A DNA stretch of 64,000 nucleotides from Mesorhizobium onobrychidis. GTDB lineage: Bacteria > Pseudomonadota > Alphaproteobacteria > Rhizobiales > Rhizobiaceae. Under the pieces are notes generated by a model that had not been told where the DNA came from, did no database searches, and saw nothing but the letters and a program-made list of their open reading frames with translations. This document shows, one piece after another, positions 36,556-44,501 of the stretch. A program made the position numbers and the translations under genes. Numbering within the stretch: the first letter of the stretch is position 1; every line of letters begins with the position of its first letter. The DNA is taken from contig NZ_CP062229.1 in assembly GCF_024707545.1 (NCBI RefSeq), forward strand, positions 5,127,501 through 5,191,500, in the 5' to 3' direction.

Positions 36556-37090
36556 AGCCGCTCATATGCCTCAGCCAAGCCACGAGATAGGCCGCGGCCG
36601 AAGCCACGGTCAAGACCCCGGACAGCAATATGAGCACCGGCCTGAGCGGGTCGAGGTCGATGGCGAGAGCCAGTTCGCCCAGCACCACCGCCGCCAGCAC
36701 GATCTGGATGGCGGTGTTGGCTTTCGACACGAACAGCGGCTTCATCTCGACCGGGTGGGCCATGACGGTGGACAAAACGACGGCGCAGACGATCAGCGCA
36801 TCGCGCGACACCATGGTGACGACCAGCCACAGCGGCAATTCACCGATGAAGCCCAACACCACGAACACCGACACCAGCAGCAATTTGTCGGCCATCGGAT
36901 CGAGATAGGCGCCAAGCTGCGAAAACTGGTTGAAATGGCGGGCGATGAAGCCGTCGACGCCGTCGGAAATGCCGGCGATGAGAAAGCCGGCGAAAGCCCA
37001 GTCCCAGCGCGCCTGCAGCATGGCGAGCACCACGCCCGGCACCAGCACGAAACGCATGATCGTGATCATGTTGGGGATGGTCAAACGCAT
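36527..37090 (-). CDS. CDP-alcohol phosphatidyltransferase
   Basis: A 187-residue membrane enzyme with the complete CDP-alcohol phosphotransferase signature: SDGVDGFIARHFNQFSQLGA followed by YLDPMADK. It transfers a phosphatidyl group from CDP-diacylglycerol to an alcohol such as glycerol 3-phosphate or inositol phosphate. Start MRLTIPNMITIMRF is typical of the PgsA-like group, and a second paralogue (pgsA) is at 59957-60553. The substrate is not certain. It is divergent from purM, as in other alphaproteobacteria. Confidence 0.87.
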   Translation of the reverse strand: MRLTIPNMITIMRFVLVPGVVLAMLQARWDWAFAGFLIAGISDGVDGFIARHFNQFSQLGAYLDPMADKLLLVSVFVVLGFIGELPLWLVVTMVSRDALIVCAVVLSTVMAHPVEMKPLFVSKANTAIQIVLAAVVLGELALAIDLDPLRPVLILLSGVLTVASAAAYLVAWLRHMSGYGEGSTPGT

Positions 37091-37164
37091 ATCCCGTCGC
37101 TTCTGTTTTGATGATACATGATGGAGATGAGAGGCTACGGCAAGTGAGAGCGACGCAGAAGCTG

Positions 37165-37235
37165 CCAATCTCGCCCCTTGTGGAGGAGAGATTGGCTGTC
37201 TTCAAGGCTTTCGCCAATCGCCAATGTTGGAGATT
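37165..37235. repeat. Short palindromic intergenic repeat
   Basis: GCCAATCTCGCCCCTTGTGG and a reverse-complementary GGAGAGATTGGC arm are followed by TTTCGCCAATCGCCAATGTT. The same words occur inside the element at 12798-12956. A fragment of that family in the promoter region of purM. Confidence 0.65.
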
Positions 37236-37346
37236 TGCCTGAAGCCTCTGTCCACTCTTTTGTGATGCCGAAAGTGCCTGAGCCAGCCGTTATCCTTGCG
37301 AGGCGCAGCCGTTCATGCGAAGAGCCCCGGAAAGCAGGAAAGAGTG

Positions 37347-38411
37347 ATGGGCAAGCGCAAGAACGGGCTCACCTATGCCGAGGCGGGTGTCGACATCGAT
37401 GCCGGCAATCTCATGGTCGAGAAGATCAAGCCGCTGGTGCGCGCGACGCGCCGGCCGGGCGCCGATGGCGAGATCGGCGGCTTTGGCGGCCTGTTCGACC
37501 TCAAGGCCGCCGGCTTCACCGACCCGGTGCTGGTCGCCGCCAATGACGGCGTCGGCACCAAGCTGAAGATCGCCATCGATGCCGGCAAGCACGACACGAT
37601 CGGCATCGACCTCGTCGCCATGTGCGTCAACGACATCGTCGTGCAGGGCGCCGAGCCATTGTTCTTCCTCGACTATTTCGCCACCGGCAAGCTCGATCCA
37701 GACCAGGGTGCTTCGATCGTCGGCGGCATCGCCGAGGGCTGCCGGCAGGCCGGATGCGCGCTGATCGGCGGCGAGACCGCGGAAATGCCCGGCATGTATC
37801 ACGGCAACGACTACGACCTTGCCGGTTTTGCCGTGGGCGCGGCCGAACGCGGCCAGCTGCTGCCGACCGACGACATTGTTGAGGGCGACGTGCTGTTGGG
37901 GCTGGCCTCGTCGGGCGTGCATTCGAACGGCTTTTCGCTGGTCCGCCGCATCGTCGCCACCAGCGGCCTTGCGTGGACCGATCCGGCGCCCTTCAATGAT
38001 GAAGCCACGCTGGCCGAGGCGCTGCTCGAGCCGACCCGCATCTACGTCAAGTCGATCCTCAAGGCGATCCGTAACACGCATGGCATCAAGGCGCTCGCCC
38101 ACATCACCGGCGGCGGTTTCCCGGAAAACATCCCGCGCGTCCTGCCGAAGGATTTTTCGGCCGAGCTCGACCTCGACGCTATCGAGGTGCCGCCTGTGTT
38201 CTCATGGCTGGCGAAGACCGGCGGCGTGGCGCCCGAAGAGATGATGCGCACCTTCAACTGCGGCGTCGGCATGATCCTCGCCGTCGCCTCCGGCCAGGCC
38301 GCACAGGTCGCGGCCGTGCTGCAGGAGGCCGGCGAGACCGTGACGCCGATCGGCCGCATCGTGCCGCGCCGCAACGCCGGCGTGATCTATCGGGGCTCGA
38401 TCGGCCTATGA
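37347..38411 (+). CDS. purM: Phosphoribosylformylglycinamidine cyclo-ligase
   Basis: A 354-residue AIR synthetase, fifth step of purine synthesis: FGAM plus ATP gives AIR. It starts [20 protein letters not shown], the standard N-terminus. [23 protein letters not shown] and [20 protein letters not shown] are the PurM fold signatures, with [13 protein letters not shown] and [16 protein letters not shown] further on. ATG 37347 is chosen with AGGAAAG upstream. Its stop overlaps the purN start (ATGA), so the two consecutive de novo purine genes are coupled. Confidence 0.95.
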   Translation: MGKRKNGLTYAEAGVDIDAGNLMVEKIKPLVRATRRPGADGEIGGFGGLFDLKAAGFTDPVLVAANDGVGTKLKIAIDAGKHDTIGIDLVAMCVNDIVVQGAEPLFFLDYFATGKLDPDQGASIVGGIAEGCRQAGCALIGGETAEMPGMYHGNDYDLAGFAVGAAERGQLLPTDDIVEGDVLLGLASSGVHSNGFSLVRRIVATSGLAWTDPAPFNDEATLAEALLEPTRIYVKSILKAIRNTHGIKALAHITGGGFPENIPRVLPKDFSAELDLDAIEVPPVFSWLAKTGGVAPEEMMRTFNCGVGMILAVASGQAAQVAAVLQEAGETVTPIGRIVPRRNAGVIYRGSIGL

Positions 38412-39118
38412 GCACGCGCAAACGCACCGTGGTGCTGATTTCGGGGCGCGGCTCCAACATGACGGCGCTGATCGCTGCGGCCAGCAACCCGGACTATCCG
38501 GCCGAGATCGTCGGCGTCATTTCCGACCGGGCCAATGCCGCCGGTCTCGGTATCGCCGCGGCGCGCGGCATCGCCACCAAGGTGATTTCGCGAGCCGACT
38601 ATAGCAGCAAGGAAGCGCATGACGGGGCGATCGACGCCGCACTTGTCTCGTTCGGCGCCGAGATCGTGGCGCTGGCCGGTTACATGCGCATCCTCGGCGC
38701 GCGCTTCGTCGAGAAATGGCTGGGACGGATGATCAACATCCACCCTGCCCTGCTGCCGGCCTTCAAGGGGTTGGATACGCATGCGCGCGCGTTGCGCGCG
38801 GGCATACGCATCCATGGCTGCACGGTGCATTTCGTCACGCTCGATATGGATGACGGCCCGATCATCGCCCAGGCCGCCGTGCCGGTGATGGTCGGCGACA
38901 ATGAGGACATGCTCGCCGCGCGCGTGCTGAAGGCCGAGCACCGGCTTTATCCGCTGGCGCTCGGGCTGGTCGCCGAAGGCAAGGCGCGGATGGAAGGCGG
39001 CCGCACCGTGCTGGCCCACTTCGCCGACGATGCCGACAACAGCACCTCCGTGGTGATGGCGCCCGATCCGCTGCGCGAGGAGACCGACCTCGAGCATCTG
39101 GCGCGCATCACGCCCTGA
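38408..39118 (+). CDS. purN: Phosphoribosylglycinamide formyltransferase
   Basis: A 236-residue GAR transformylase using 10-formyl-THF. The N-terminal phosphate loop [15 protein letters not shown], the [20 protein letters not shown] catalytic segment (Asn and His), and the [18 protein letters not shown] active-site aspartate are all present. The C-terminus is about 20 residues longer than the E. coli enzyme and hydrophilic. It is coupled to purM by a four-base overlap. Confidence 0.94.
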   Translation: MSTRKRTVVLISGRGSNMTALIAAASNPDYPAEIVGVISDRANAAGLGIAAARGIATKVISRADYSSKEAHDGAIDAALVSFGAEIVALAGYMRILGARFVEKWLGRMINIHPALLPAFKGLDTHARALRAGIRIHGCTVHFVTLDMDDGPIIAQAAVPVMVGDNEDMLAARVLKAEHRLYPLALGLVAEGKARMEGGRTVLAHFADDADNSTSVVMAPDPLREETDLEHLARITP

Positions 39119-39136
39119 GAACCATTCTTGAAGATG

Positions 39137-39153
39137 GTAGCAATATTTGCTAC
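39137..39153. promoter_or_regulatory. 17-bp palindromic operator of parDE
   Basis: GTAGCAA-TAT-TTGCTAC at 39137-39153, arms perfect, centred 32 bases before the antitoxin start. It probably binds ParD, alone or with ParE. Confidence 0.7.
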
Positions 39154-39176
39154 TATCTTGGCAAGGAGACAGTTTG

Positions 39177-39452
39177 ATGGCGACAGTCGAAAAAGTCAGC
39201 GTGGCGCTTTCTCCGGAACTGCTGGACATGGTCAAAGGCGCGGTGGCCAGCGGGCAGTATGGTTCGGCAAGCGAAGTGATCCGCGAGGCGCTGCGCGAAT
39301 GGCGCCTTCGCCAGCCCTTGCGCGAGGCGGAAGCGGAACGGCTGCGGAAAGCCTGGACGGAAGGGCTGGAGAGCGGCCCGTTCGCGCCTTTCGACATCGA
39401 GGACATCAAGCTGAAGGCGCATCACCGCTTCAGCGACGCTGTCAAGAAATAG
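39177..39452 (+). CDS. parD: ParD-type antitoxin
   Basis: A 91-residue ribbon-helix-helix antitoxin. Strand and helices are ATVEKVSVALSPELLDMVKG and SGQYGSASEVIREALREWRL, the CopG/ParD DNA-binding fold. A charged C-terminal segment (EGLESGPFAPFDIEDIKLKA) neutralises the toxin. AAGGAGA lies upstream of ATG 39177; longer starts would run into the operator. The toxin follows three bases after its stop. It follows purN and may be expressed from its own operator-bearing promoter. Confidence 0.9.
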   Translation: MATVEKVSVALSPELLDMVKGAVASGQYGSASEVIREALREWRLRQPLREAEAERLRKAWTEGLESGPFAPFDIEDIKLKAHHRFSDAVKK

Positions 39453-39455
39453 CCT

Positions 39456-39749
39456 ATGGCAGGCATGCCGATCATCCGCAGCCCGGCGGCCGAAAATGAC
39501 CTTATCGATATCTGGCTTGCTATCGCCGAGGCCAGCCCGCGAGCCGCCGATCATTTTCTGAATGCCATCGCCGAGCGCATCCTTCAGCTTGCCGCCTTTC
39601 CTGAGTCGGGGCCGCGAAGACCAGATATCGCTCGCGGAGCGCGCGCATTGACGATCGGCAACTATCTCGTGCTCTATCGCCTGGCCGAACAGCGAATCGA
39701 GATCGTCCGCGTCGTCCATGGCGCGCGCGACGTCTCGACCCTATTTTGA
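39456..39749 (+). CDS. parE: ParE/RelE-family toxin
   Basis: A 97-residue toxin of the ParE branch. The N-terminal helix starts SPAAENDLIDIWLAIAEASP, followed by ERILQLAAFPESGPRRPDIA and the beta-sheet end YLVLYRLAEQRIEIVRVVHG. The sheet-terminal HGARD pattern is typical. ParE proteins poison DNA gyrase, which distinguishes them from the mRNA-cutting RelE group; the tail favours ParE, but this is family knowledge. It pairs with parD at a three-base gap. Confidence 0.88.
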   Translation: MAGMPIIRSPAAENDLIDIWLAIAEASPRAADHFLNAIAERILQLAAFPESGPRRPDIARGARALTIGNYLVLYRLAEQRIEIVRVVHGARDVSTLF

Positions 39750-39763
39750 TCGCAGGCATTTCA

Positions 39764-40096
39764 ATGGGTGCTTTCGATAGCGCGATCCGGACAACAGGCG
39801 ATTTGGCCGGCGTTTTCGAATATGACGAAGTAGAAGACCGGCTCAGCGCGACAGCATACTTCTATCTTGTTCAAATCGAAAACGGACAAGCGGGCCTTGT
39901 CATCAATTCAATGCACATTCGTTCAGGTGCCTGGGCAATCGATGAAGCAGACATCGCAGTGAAATGGGACAGGGACGAACAGTGCGTGGGCCTGTTTATC
40001 TTTGGAGAACTCTGGGCAGCCTTCGATACCGCAACGGGCAAAAAATATGGTGGCGGGTATGGGAAAGACATCCAGCCCAATATCCCTTGGGACTGA
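39764..40096 (+). CDS. DUF2251-like hypothetical protein
   Basis: A 110-residue soluble protein. GLVINSMHIRSGAWAIDEAD, IAVKWDRDEQCVGLFIFGEL and WAAFDTATGKKYGGGYG resemble DUF2251, a small beta-rich family (members share D-x-(M/L)HI, then W and a final Gly-Tyr element). Function unknown; some neighbours of toxin genes with this look are immunity-like, but nothing here proves that. ATG 39764 is preferred over a TTG at 39746. It follows parE by 14 bases and precedes sixA by 10. Confidence 0.6.
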   Translation: MGAFDSAIRTTGDLAGVFEYDEVEDRLSATAYFYLVQIENGQAGLVINSMHIRSGAWAIDEADIAVKWDRDEQCVGLFIFGELWAAFDTATGKKYGGGYGKDIQPNIPWD

Positions 40097-40106
40097 GTTG
40101 AAGTCG

Positions 40107-40622
40107 ATGAAACAACTGCTTTTGCTTCGCCACGCCAAGTCGAGCTGGGATGATCCAGCACTTGCCGATTTCGACCGGCCGCTCGGCCCGCGCGGGCTGA
40201 AGACAGCGCCGCTGATGGGACGCGAGCTTGCCCGGCGCGGCTGGCTGCCCGACCTGGCGCTGGTGTCGCCGGCGCTGCGCACCCGCGACACATGGCGGCT
40301 GGTCTCGGCGCAACTGCCGGCGCAAACGCCGGCCAAATTTGTCCAGGCGCTCTACGAGGCCAGCACGGCAGACGTTCTCGCCAAGATACGACAGGCAAAT
40401 ACGGAAACAAGCAGCCTTTTGGTGCTCGGCCATAATCCCGGCCTGGAGGAATTCGCGCGCCGGCTCGCCGGCACCGGATCGGATGCCGCGGCACTCAAAA
40501 AGCTTGAAGAAAAATTCCCGACGGCGGCCCTTGCCCGTTTCGTTGTCGACGGCGACTGGGCGCGGCTCACCCTCGGCAACGCGCGGCTGACGCACTGCGT
40601 TTGGCCGAAGGATCTGCGCTAG
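40107..40622 (+). CDS. sixA: SixA-type phosphohistidine phosphatase
   Basis: A 171-residue histidine phosphatase. The catalytic RHG-like motif appears as LLLLRHAKSSWDDP at the very N-terminus. DFDRPLGPRGLKTAPLMGRE and LLVLGHNPGLEEF (second histidine) complete the active site. SixA removes phosphate from histidine phosphotransfer proteins, modulating phosphorelays. ATG 40107 is chosen because it places RHA at residues 8-10; frames open upstream lack family residues. Short gaps to the upstream genes suggest a common transcript. Confidence 0.87.
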   Translation: MKQLLLLRHAKSSWDDPALADFDRPLGPRGLKTAPLMGRELARRGWLPDLALVSPALRTRDTWRLVSAQLPAQTPAKFVQALYEASTADVLAKIRQANTETSSLLVLGHNPGLEEFARRLAGTGSDAAALKKLEEKFPTAALARFVVDGDWARLTLGNARLTHCVWPKDLR

Positions 40623-40639
40623 CAATTCCAGGAAAAGTG

Positions 40640-40835
40640 CGCAGCGGTTTTCCGTCCGGGATTGCGTAAAAACAGATACTTAGAGCGGTTCTGCGGTTCT
40701 ATCAAAAGCTGGACCGCTTGCGCATGGCCCAAAAATCGGAATCGATTTTTGCTGCGCTGACCTTCAGTTCGAAAAAGATCATGCGCGAAAATCAAAGTGC
40801 TACAGCGTCCTTTGCGCGTCCTAGAAAGGGCGGCG
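40640..40835. repeat. Rhizobial mosaic intergenic repeat
   Basis: Hairpin-prone blocks: GGACCGCTTGCGCATGGCCC, AAAAATCGGAATCGATTTTT, AAAAAGATCATGCGCGAAAA, then ACAGCGTCCTTTGCGCGTCC. The last block and the CATGATC words also occur at 10996-11260. No gene. Confidence 0.65.
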
Positions 40836-40864
40836 CTGCTGGCTGTGACTCGATATGCAAAAGC

Positions 40865-40893
40865 AAGAACGGCGGGCCAAGCCCGCCGTTCTT
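40865..40893 (-). terminator. Terminator after DUF680 gene
   Basis: AAGAACGGCGGGC (40865-40877) pairs perfectly with GCCCGCCGTTCTT (40881-40893) around CAA. On the minus strand it is followed by GCTTTTGC. It lies 22 bases past the DUF680 stop. Confidence 0.75.
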
Positions 40894-40914
40894 TGAGTTC
40901 CGGAGCTTGGGGAC

Positions 40915-41184
40915 TTAGCGGCCCCAGTTGCCCCGGCCGGACTGGGGCACGACGGACTGAGCCGTGCCGGACTCGGGCGTCGCATTGGTGTTGACAGCGT
41001 TGTGCTCGGTCGGGAGCAGCTTGCGGATCGAACCCGTGAACGTGTTGTCGACATTTCCAACAGCCGCATTGCCAACAGCCGCGGCCGGCTGGTTGACGCC
41101 GTCCGATCCATAGTGGTCGCTGCCGGCAAAGGCGCTGCCTGTGGCAATGAGGATGGCGGCAGCGGTAAGAGCAATCTTGGTCAT
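40915..41184 (-). CDS. DUF680-type exported protein
   Basis: An 89-residue protein with a signal peptide (MTKIALTAAAILIATGSAFA, cut before GSDHYG). It has a short mature chain with SDHYGSDGVNQPAAAVGNAA and FTGSIRKLLPTEHNAVNTNA. This is the DUF680 pattern, a family found mostly in Mesorhizobium, which supports the organism guess. Function unknown; small, soluble, without cysteines. A perfect terminator hairpin follows it. Confidence 0.78.
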   Translation of the reverse strand: MTKIALTAAAILIATGSAFAGSDHYGSDGVNQPAAAVGNAAVGNVDNTFTGSIRKLLPTEHNAVNTNATPESGTAQSVVPQSGRGNWGR

Positions 41185-41545
41185 TTCAGGTACTCCAGTA
41201 TTTTCATACTTTCAGTGTTGTCGTCCGTCTCGTGGCGTGCCTTGGGAGGATTTCGCGTCGCTCGGACCACCCCGAGGTGGGTTGGCAGTGCGGCGGTTTC
41301 CAATCACAAAGATGTTCCGGCCACGCCCCGAATCGGGTGCTTGAAATCCGCCAAATGGCTTCCTTCGCCATAATTTTTTACATCCTCTTCAAGATGTTAG
41401 GCAAATACGCCTGCGTGGCCCGGCCATCTGCTGAGCCGGCGTTCACTCCGTATTGCACGATCCGTCAATAGAAACGAACCGATCGGTTCGATTTTCCCGC
41501 TGACGCGCAAATGAAGTCATGCAGCTGCCGGCTTTGGTTTGCCGC
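41185..41545. other. Gene-free stretch
   Basis: About 360 bases upstream of the DUF680 gene. It must hold that gene's promoter; a 16-bp perfect palindrome (listed separately) is the only strong signal. No reading frame looks like a gene. Confidence 0.4.
41475..41490. promoter_or_regulatory. 16-bp perfect palindrome CGAACCGATCGGTTCG
   Basis: A perfect dyad resembling TetR-family operators. No regulator gene is next to it; it sits between the DUF2270 gene end and the DUF680 promoter. Possibly a remnant of a lost regulator locus or a distal site. Confidence 0.5.
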
Positions 41546-42244
41546 TTAGACGTGGACGTCACCGAAGGAGAGTTCGCCGTCGTCGCCGGCGGTCAGGAAC
41601 GCCGTGACCAGCAGGCCGGCATAGAAGGCGGCGACCAGCACGACGATGACCACGCCGGGGATGGGCCCCAGGGCAGCGCCGACAACGGCCTCGCGCACCG
41701 AACTGACGAAGTCGATGCGGACACCTTCGGTTAGAAGACTGGGGGTCGACAGTTTGAGGATCCAGGCCAGCAGCAGGATCAGCAGCATGTGGATGTAGTT
41801 TCGACGCAGACGGCGCGCCAACGCCGCTCGTTGCGAAATGAGGAATTTTGGAGTGCGCAGGCTTTCGCCGACGACCAACAGCCAATCGGACGCGAAGTCC
41901 GGCTGCGGCGAGAATATCTGCGCGAAATAGTGCCGTTCGAACTGGCGCACGCGGGCCCGGTAAACGTCGAAGAAGCGATACCGCCGCGCTTCTATCCACA
42001 GCAGCAACAAGACAAGCAGCATGGCAAAAAGCAGCACGCCGTGATGCGCGCTGGCCGTCGAAAGCGAGACGGACAACATCGCCGCGACGACCGTTATCGC
42101 CCAATTGCTCGTCCGGTCCAGGCGGTCGCGCCACCCCGTCATGCGCAGAATCTCGGCGCGATGAAAGTGCGACATCGTGGTTACCAGTTCGCCGGGCGAA
42201 AGCGTTCTTCCAATGGGGTCCGGCGCTGCCAAGGCTTCTGCCAT
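41546..42244 (-). CDS. DUF2270 membrane protein
   Basis: A 232-residue protein with a cytoplasmic N-terminus (TTMSHFHRAEILRMTGWRDR, LDRTSNWAITVVAAMLSVSL), then helices VLLFAMLLVLLLLWIEARRY and NYIHMLLILLLAWILKLSTP, and a final GVVIVVLVAAFYAGLLVTAF helix. This is the DUF2270 arrangement of four transmembrane helices with the RYRFFDVYRARVR loop. Function unknown. ATG 42244 has GGAGAG upstream; ATG 42250 is equally possible. It follows the molybdopterin gene by 56 bases on the same strand. Confidence 0.78.
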   Translation of the reverse strand: MAEALAAPDPIGRTLSPGELVTTMSHFHRAEILRMTGWRDRLDRTSNWAITVVAAMLSVSLSTASAHHGVLLFAMLLVLLLLWIEARRYRFFDVYRARVRQFERHYFAQIFSPQPDFASDWLLVVGESLRTPKFLISQRAALARRLRRNYIHMLLILLLAWILKLSTPSLLTEGVRIDFVSSVREAVVGAALGPIPGVVIVVLVAAFYAGLLVTAFLTAGDDGELSFGDVHV

Positions 42245-42300
42245 CACCATCTCTCCACCGCCACGCAAAAACGGCTGGATGGATATATCGTTCCGACGCT

Positions 42301-44409
42301 TCAATTGGCCGGGCGCAGCCACACCTTGTTGTCGTGGAACGCCGCACCGCCATAGGGCGCCGGCGCGTCGGCGCCGGTCAGGACGTTGATGCCCTCGCCG
42401 CGCTCGTGGGCGCTGTTGGGCCAGATGCCTTCGGCCACCACGACACCGCGCTTGACGCCGTCGAACAATCTCGCGTGCAGCACGACCTCGCCGCGCGTAT
42501 TGCCGATCTCGACGCGGTCGCCATTGGCCAGCCCATAGGCTGCCGCATCGTCCGGATGCAAAAGCAGTTCCGGCCGGCCCTCCTTGGCCTTCGACACCGG
42601 CGTCTCCGAAAAAGTCGAGTTGAGGAAATTGCGCGCCGGCGAGGTGGTCAGCCGGAACGGATGCGCCGCATCCGCCACCTCGATCAGGTCGACGTGATCG
42701 GGAAATTCCGGCAGGCTTGCCACCGGCCCGAACAGGCCCATGCTTCTCGGCGGCCGGTTGGGCGCCGCCTGCCCGGTCCAGTCGGCGCGAAAGCGGAATC
42801 TTCCGTCAGCGTGGCCGAAGCCGTCGATAAAATGCGCCGCTTCGAAATCCGGCTGCAAGTCGACCCACTTCTCTTCCTTGAGGCTCGAAAAACTACCCAG
42901 GCCGCGCTTGCCCAAAATGATATCAATGTGCTGCTGCTCGCTCATGCCGAAGCCAGGCCTGTCGCCAACACCGAGCCTTTTGCCGAGTTCCTCGATGACG
43001 AAGTGATTGGTGCGCGGCCCTTCCGGCGGGTCGATCAGCTTGGGACCGAGCGTGATGTGCTGGTTGCCGCCGCCTTTGTAGACATCGTTATGCTCGAGGA
43101 ACATTGTCGCCGGCAGCACGACATCGGCGAGTTTTGCGGTGTCGGTCATGAACTGTTCGTGGACGCAGGAAAACAGGTCGCTGCGCAGAAAACCCTGCTT
43201 CACCAGCCGCTGCTCCGGCGCGACATTGACCGGATTGGTGTTCTGGATCAGCAGCGCCGTCACCGGCGGGCCGCCATAAAGCGCGTCCGCCGCCCCGGTC
43301 AGCACCGGGCCGATGCGCGAATGGTCGAGATGGCGGATCGCGGGGTCGCGCATCCGCGTGCCTTCCAGCAGTTCCTGGTTCAGCTTGAAGATGCCCGAAT
43401 TGGAATGGAAGGCGCCGCCGCCCTCATACTGCCAGCAGCCGGTGACCGCGGCGATCGAGGCGGCGGCATGCATGTTGACGGAGCCGTTGCGCTGGCGCGA
43501 GAAGCCCTAGCCGAGGCGGAAATAGGTTTTCTTGGTCGTGCCGACGAGGCGGGCGAAGGCCTCGATCTCGTCAACCGAAAGCCCGGTGATATCAGCCGCC
43601 CATTGCGGCGTCCTCGTCTGAAGATGCGCTTCCAGACCGTGCGGGTCGTCGGTGTATTTTTCCAAATAGGCGCGGTCGGCCATGCCGTCACGGAACAGCA
43701 CATGCATCACCGCGCAGGCCAGCGCGCCGTCGGTGCCGGGCTTCAGCACCAGGCCGAGATCGGCCTGCTTCATCGTCGCGTTTTCGTAAACGTCGATGAC
43801 GACGATTTTTGCGCCGCGTTCCTTGCGCGCCTTGATCGCGTGGGTCATGACGTTGACCTGGGTGACCACGGCATTGGTGCCCCAGATCACCACGCAGTCG
43901 GACTTGGCCATCTCGCGCGGGTCGGGACCGCGCAACGCGCCGGCGCCCATCATCCAGCCGGTCCAGGCCAGATTGGTGCAGATCGACCCGAAGAAGCCGG
44001 AATACTTTTTCGCGTGGCGCAGCCGCTCGATGCCGTCGCGCTGCACCAGCCCCATCGTGCCGGCATAGTAATAGGGCCAGACCGTCTCCGAGCCGTATTT
44101 TGCCTCGGCCTCGATAAACTTTTCGGCGACGAGGTCGAGTGCGGCCTCCCAACTCGCTTCCTTCCAAAGGCCCTCACGCTTGGCGCCCGCGCGGATCAGC
44201 GGCTTCAGCAAGCGGTCGGGATGATGGACGCGGTCGGCATAGCGGGCGACCTTGGCGCAGATGACGCCTGATGTGTAGCTGTTGGCCTTGGCGCCATGGA
44301 CGCGGCCGATGCGCTTGCTGTCGAGCAGTTCGACCTCGAGCGCGCAGGTCGACGGGCAATCATGCGGACAGGCCGAATGGCCGATCCTGAGCTTGGCGTG
44401 CTGATTCAT
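42301..44409 (-). pseudogene. Molybdopterin oxidoreductase with in-frame amber
   Basis: The full frame is 702 codons of the DMSO-reductase superfamily. The N-terminal iron-sulphur motif is SACPHDCPSTCALEVELLDS with a fourth cysteine in TSGVICAKVARY. The Mo-bis-MGD core follows: WPYYYAGTMGLVQRDGIERL, KSDCVVIWGTNAVVTQVNVM. The C-terminal cap is NGDRVEIGNTRGEVVLHARL. Codon 301 is TAG (43507-43509 on the reverse strand) inside YFRLG-x-GFSRQRNGS, where relatives have tyrosine. Everything before and after is intact. Either a fresh nonsense mutation, a sequencing error, or readthrough. The substrate of this soluble, Tat-less subgroup is unknown. Confidence 0.8.
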
Positions 44410-44458
44410 GGGGCCAAACTAGCCGTTTATGGCGGTGGCGTGTAGGCCCAGATGGCGC

Positions 44459-44497
44459 CTTGCCTTCTCCCCCTTGTGGGAGAAGGCAGAGGGGCGT
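44459..44497. repeat. Fragment of CCCCTTGTGGGAGAAGG repeat
   Basis: CTTCTCCCCCTTGTGGGAGA followed by AGGCAGAGGG is a third occurrence of the core seen at 3781 and 34433, here only one arm. It lies in the short gap after the ABC-F stop. Confidence 0.65.
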
Positions 44498-44501
44498 CGC
44501 G

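Noticed and set aside
43507..43509. Pyrrolysine or selenocysteine at the molybdoenzyme stop
   Set aside because: The codon is TAG, not TGA, and replaces tyrosine in relatives; no pyl genes or structural context are seen.
41848..44271. 807-codon plus-strand frame opposite the DUF2270 and molybdoenzyme genes
   Set aside because: The opposite strand has clear family motifs; this frame has none and is a GC-bias artefact.
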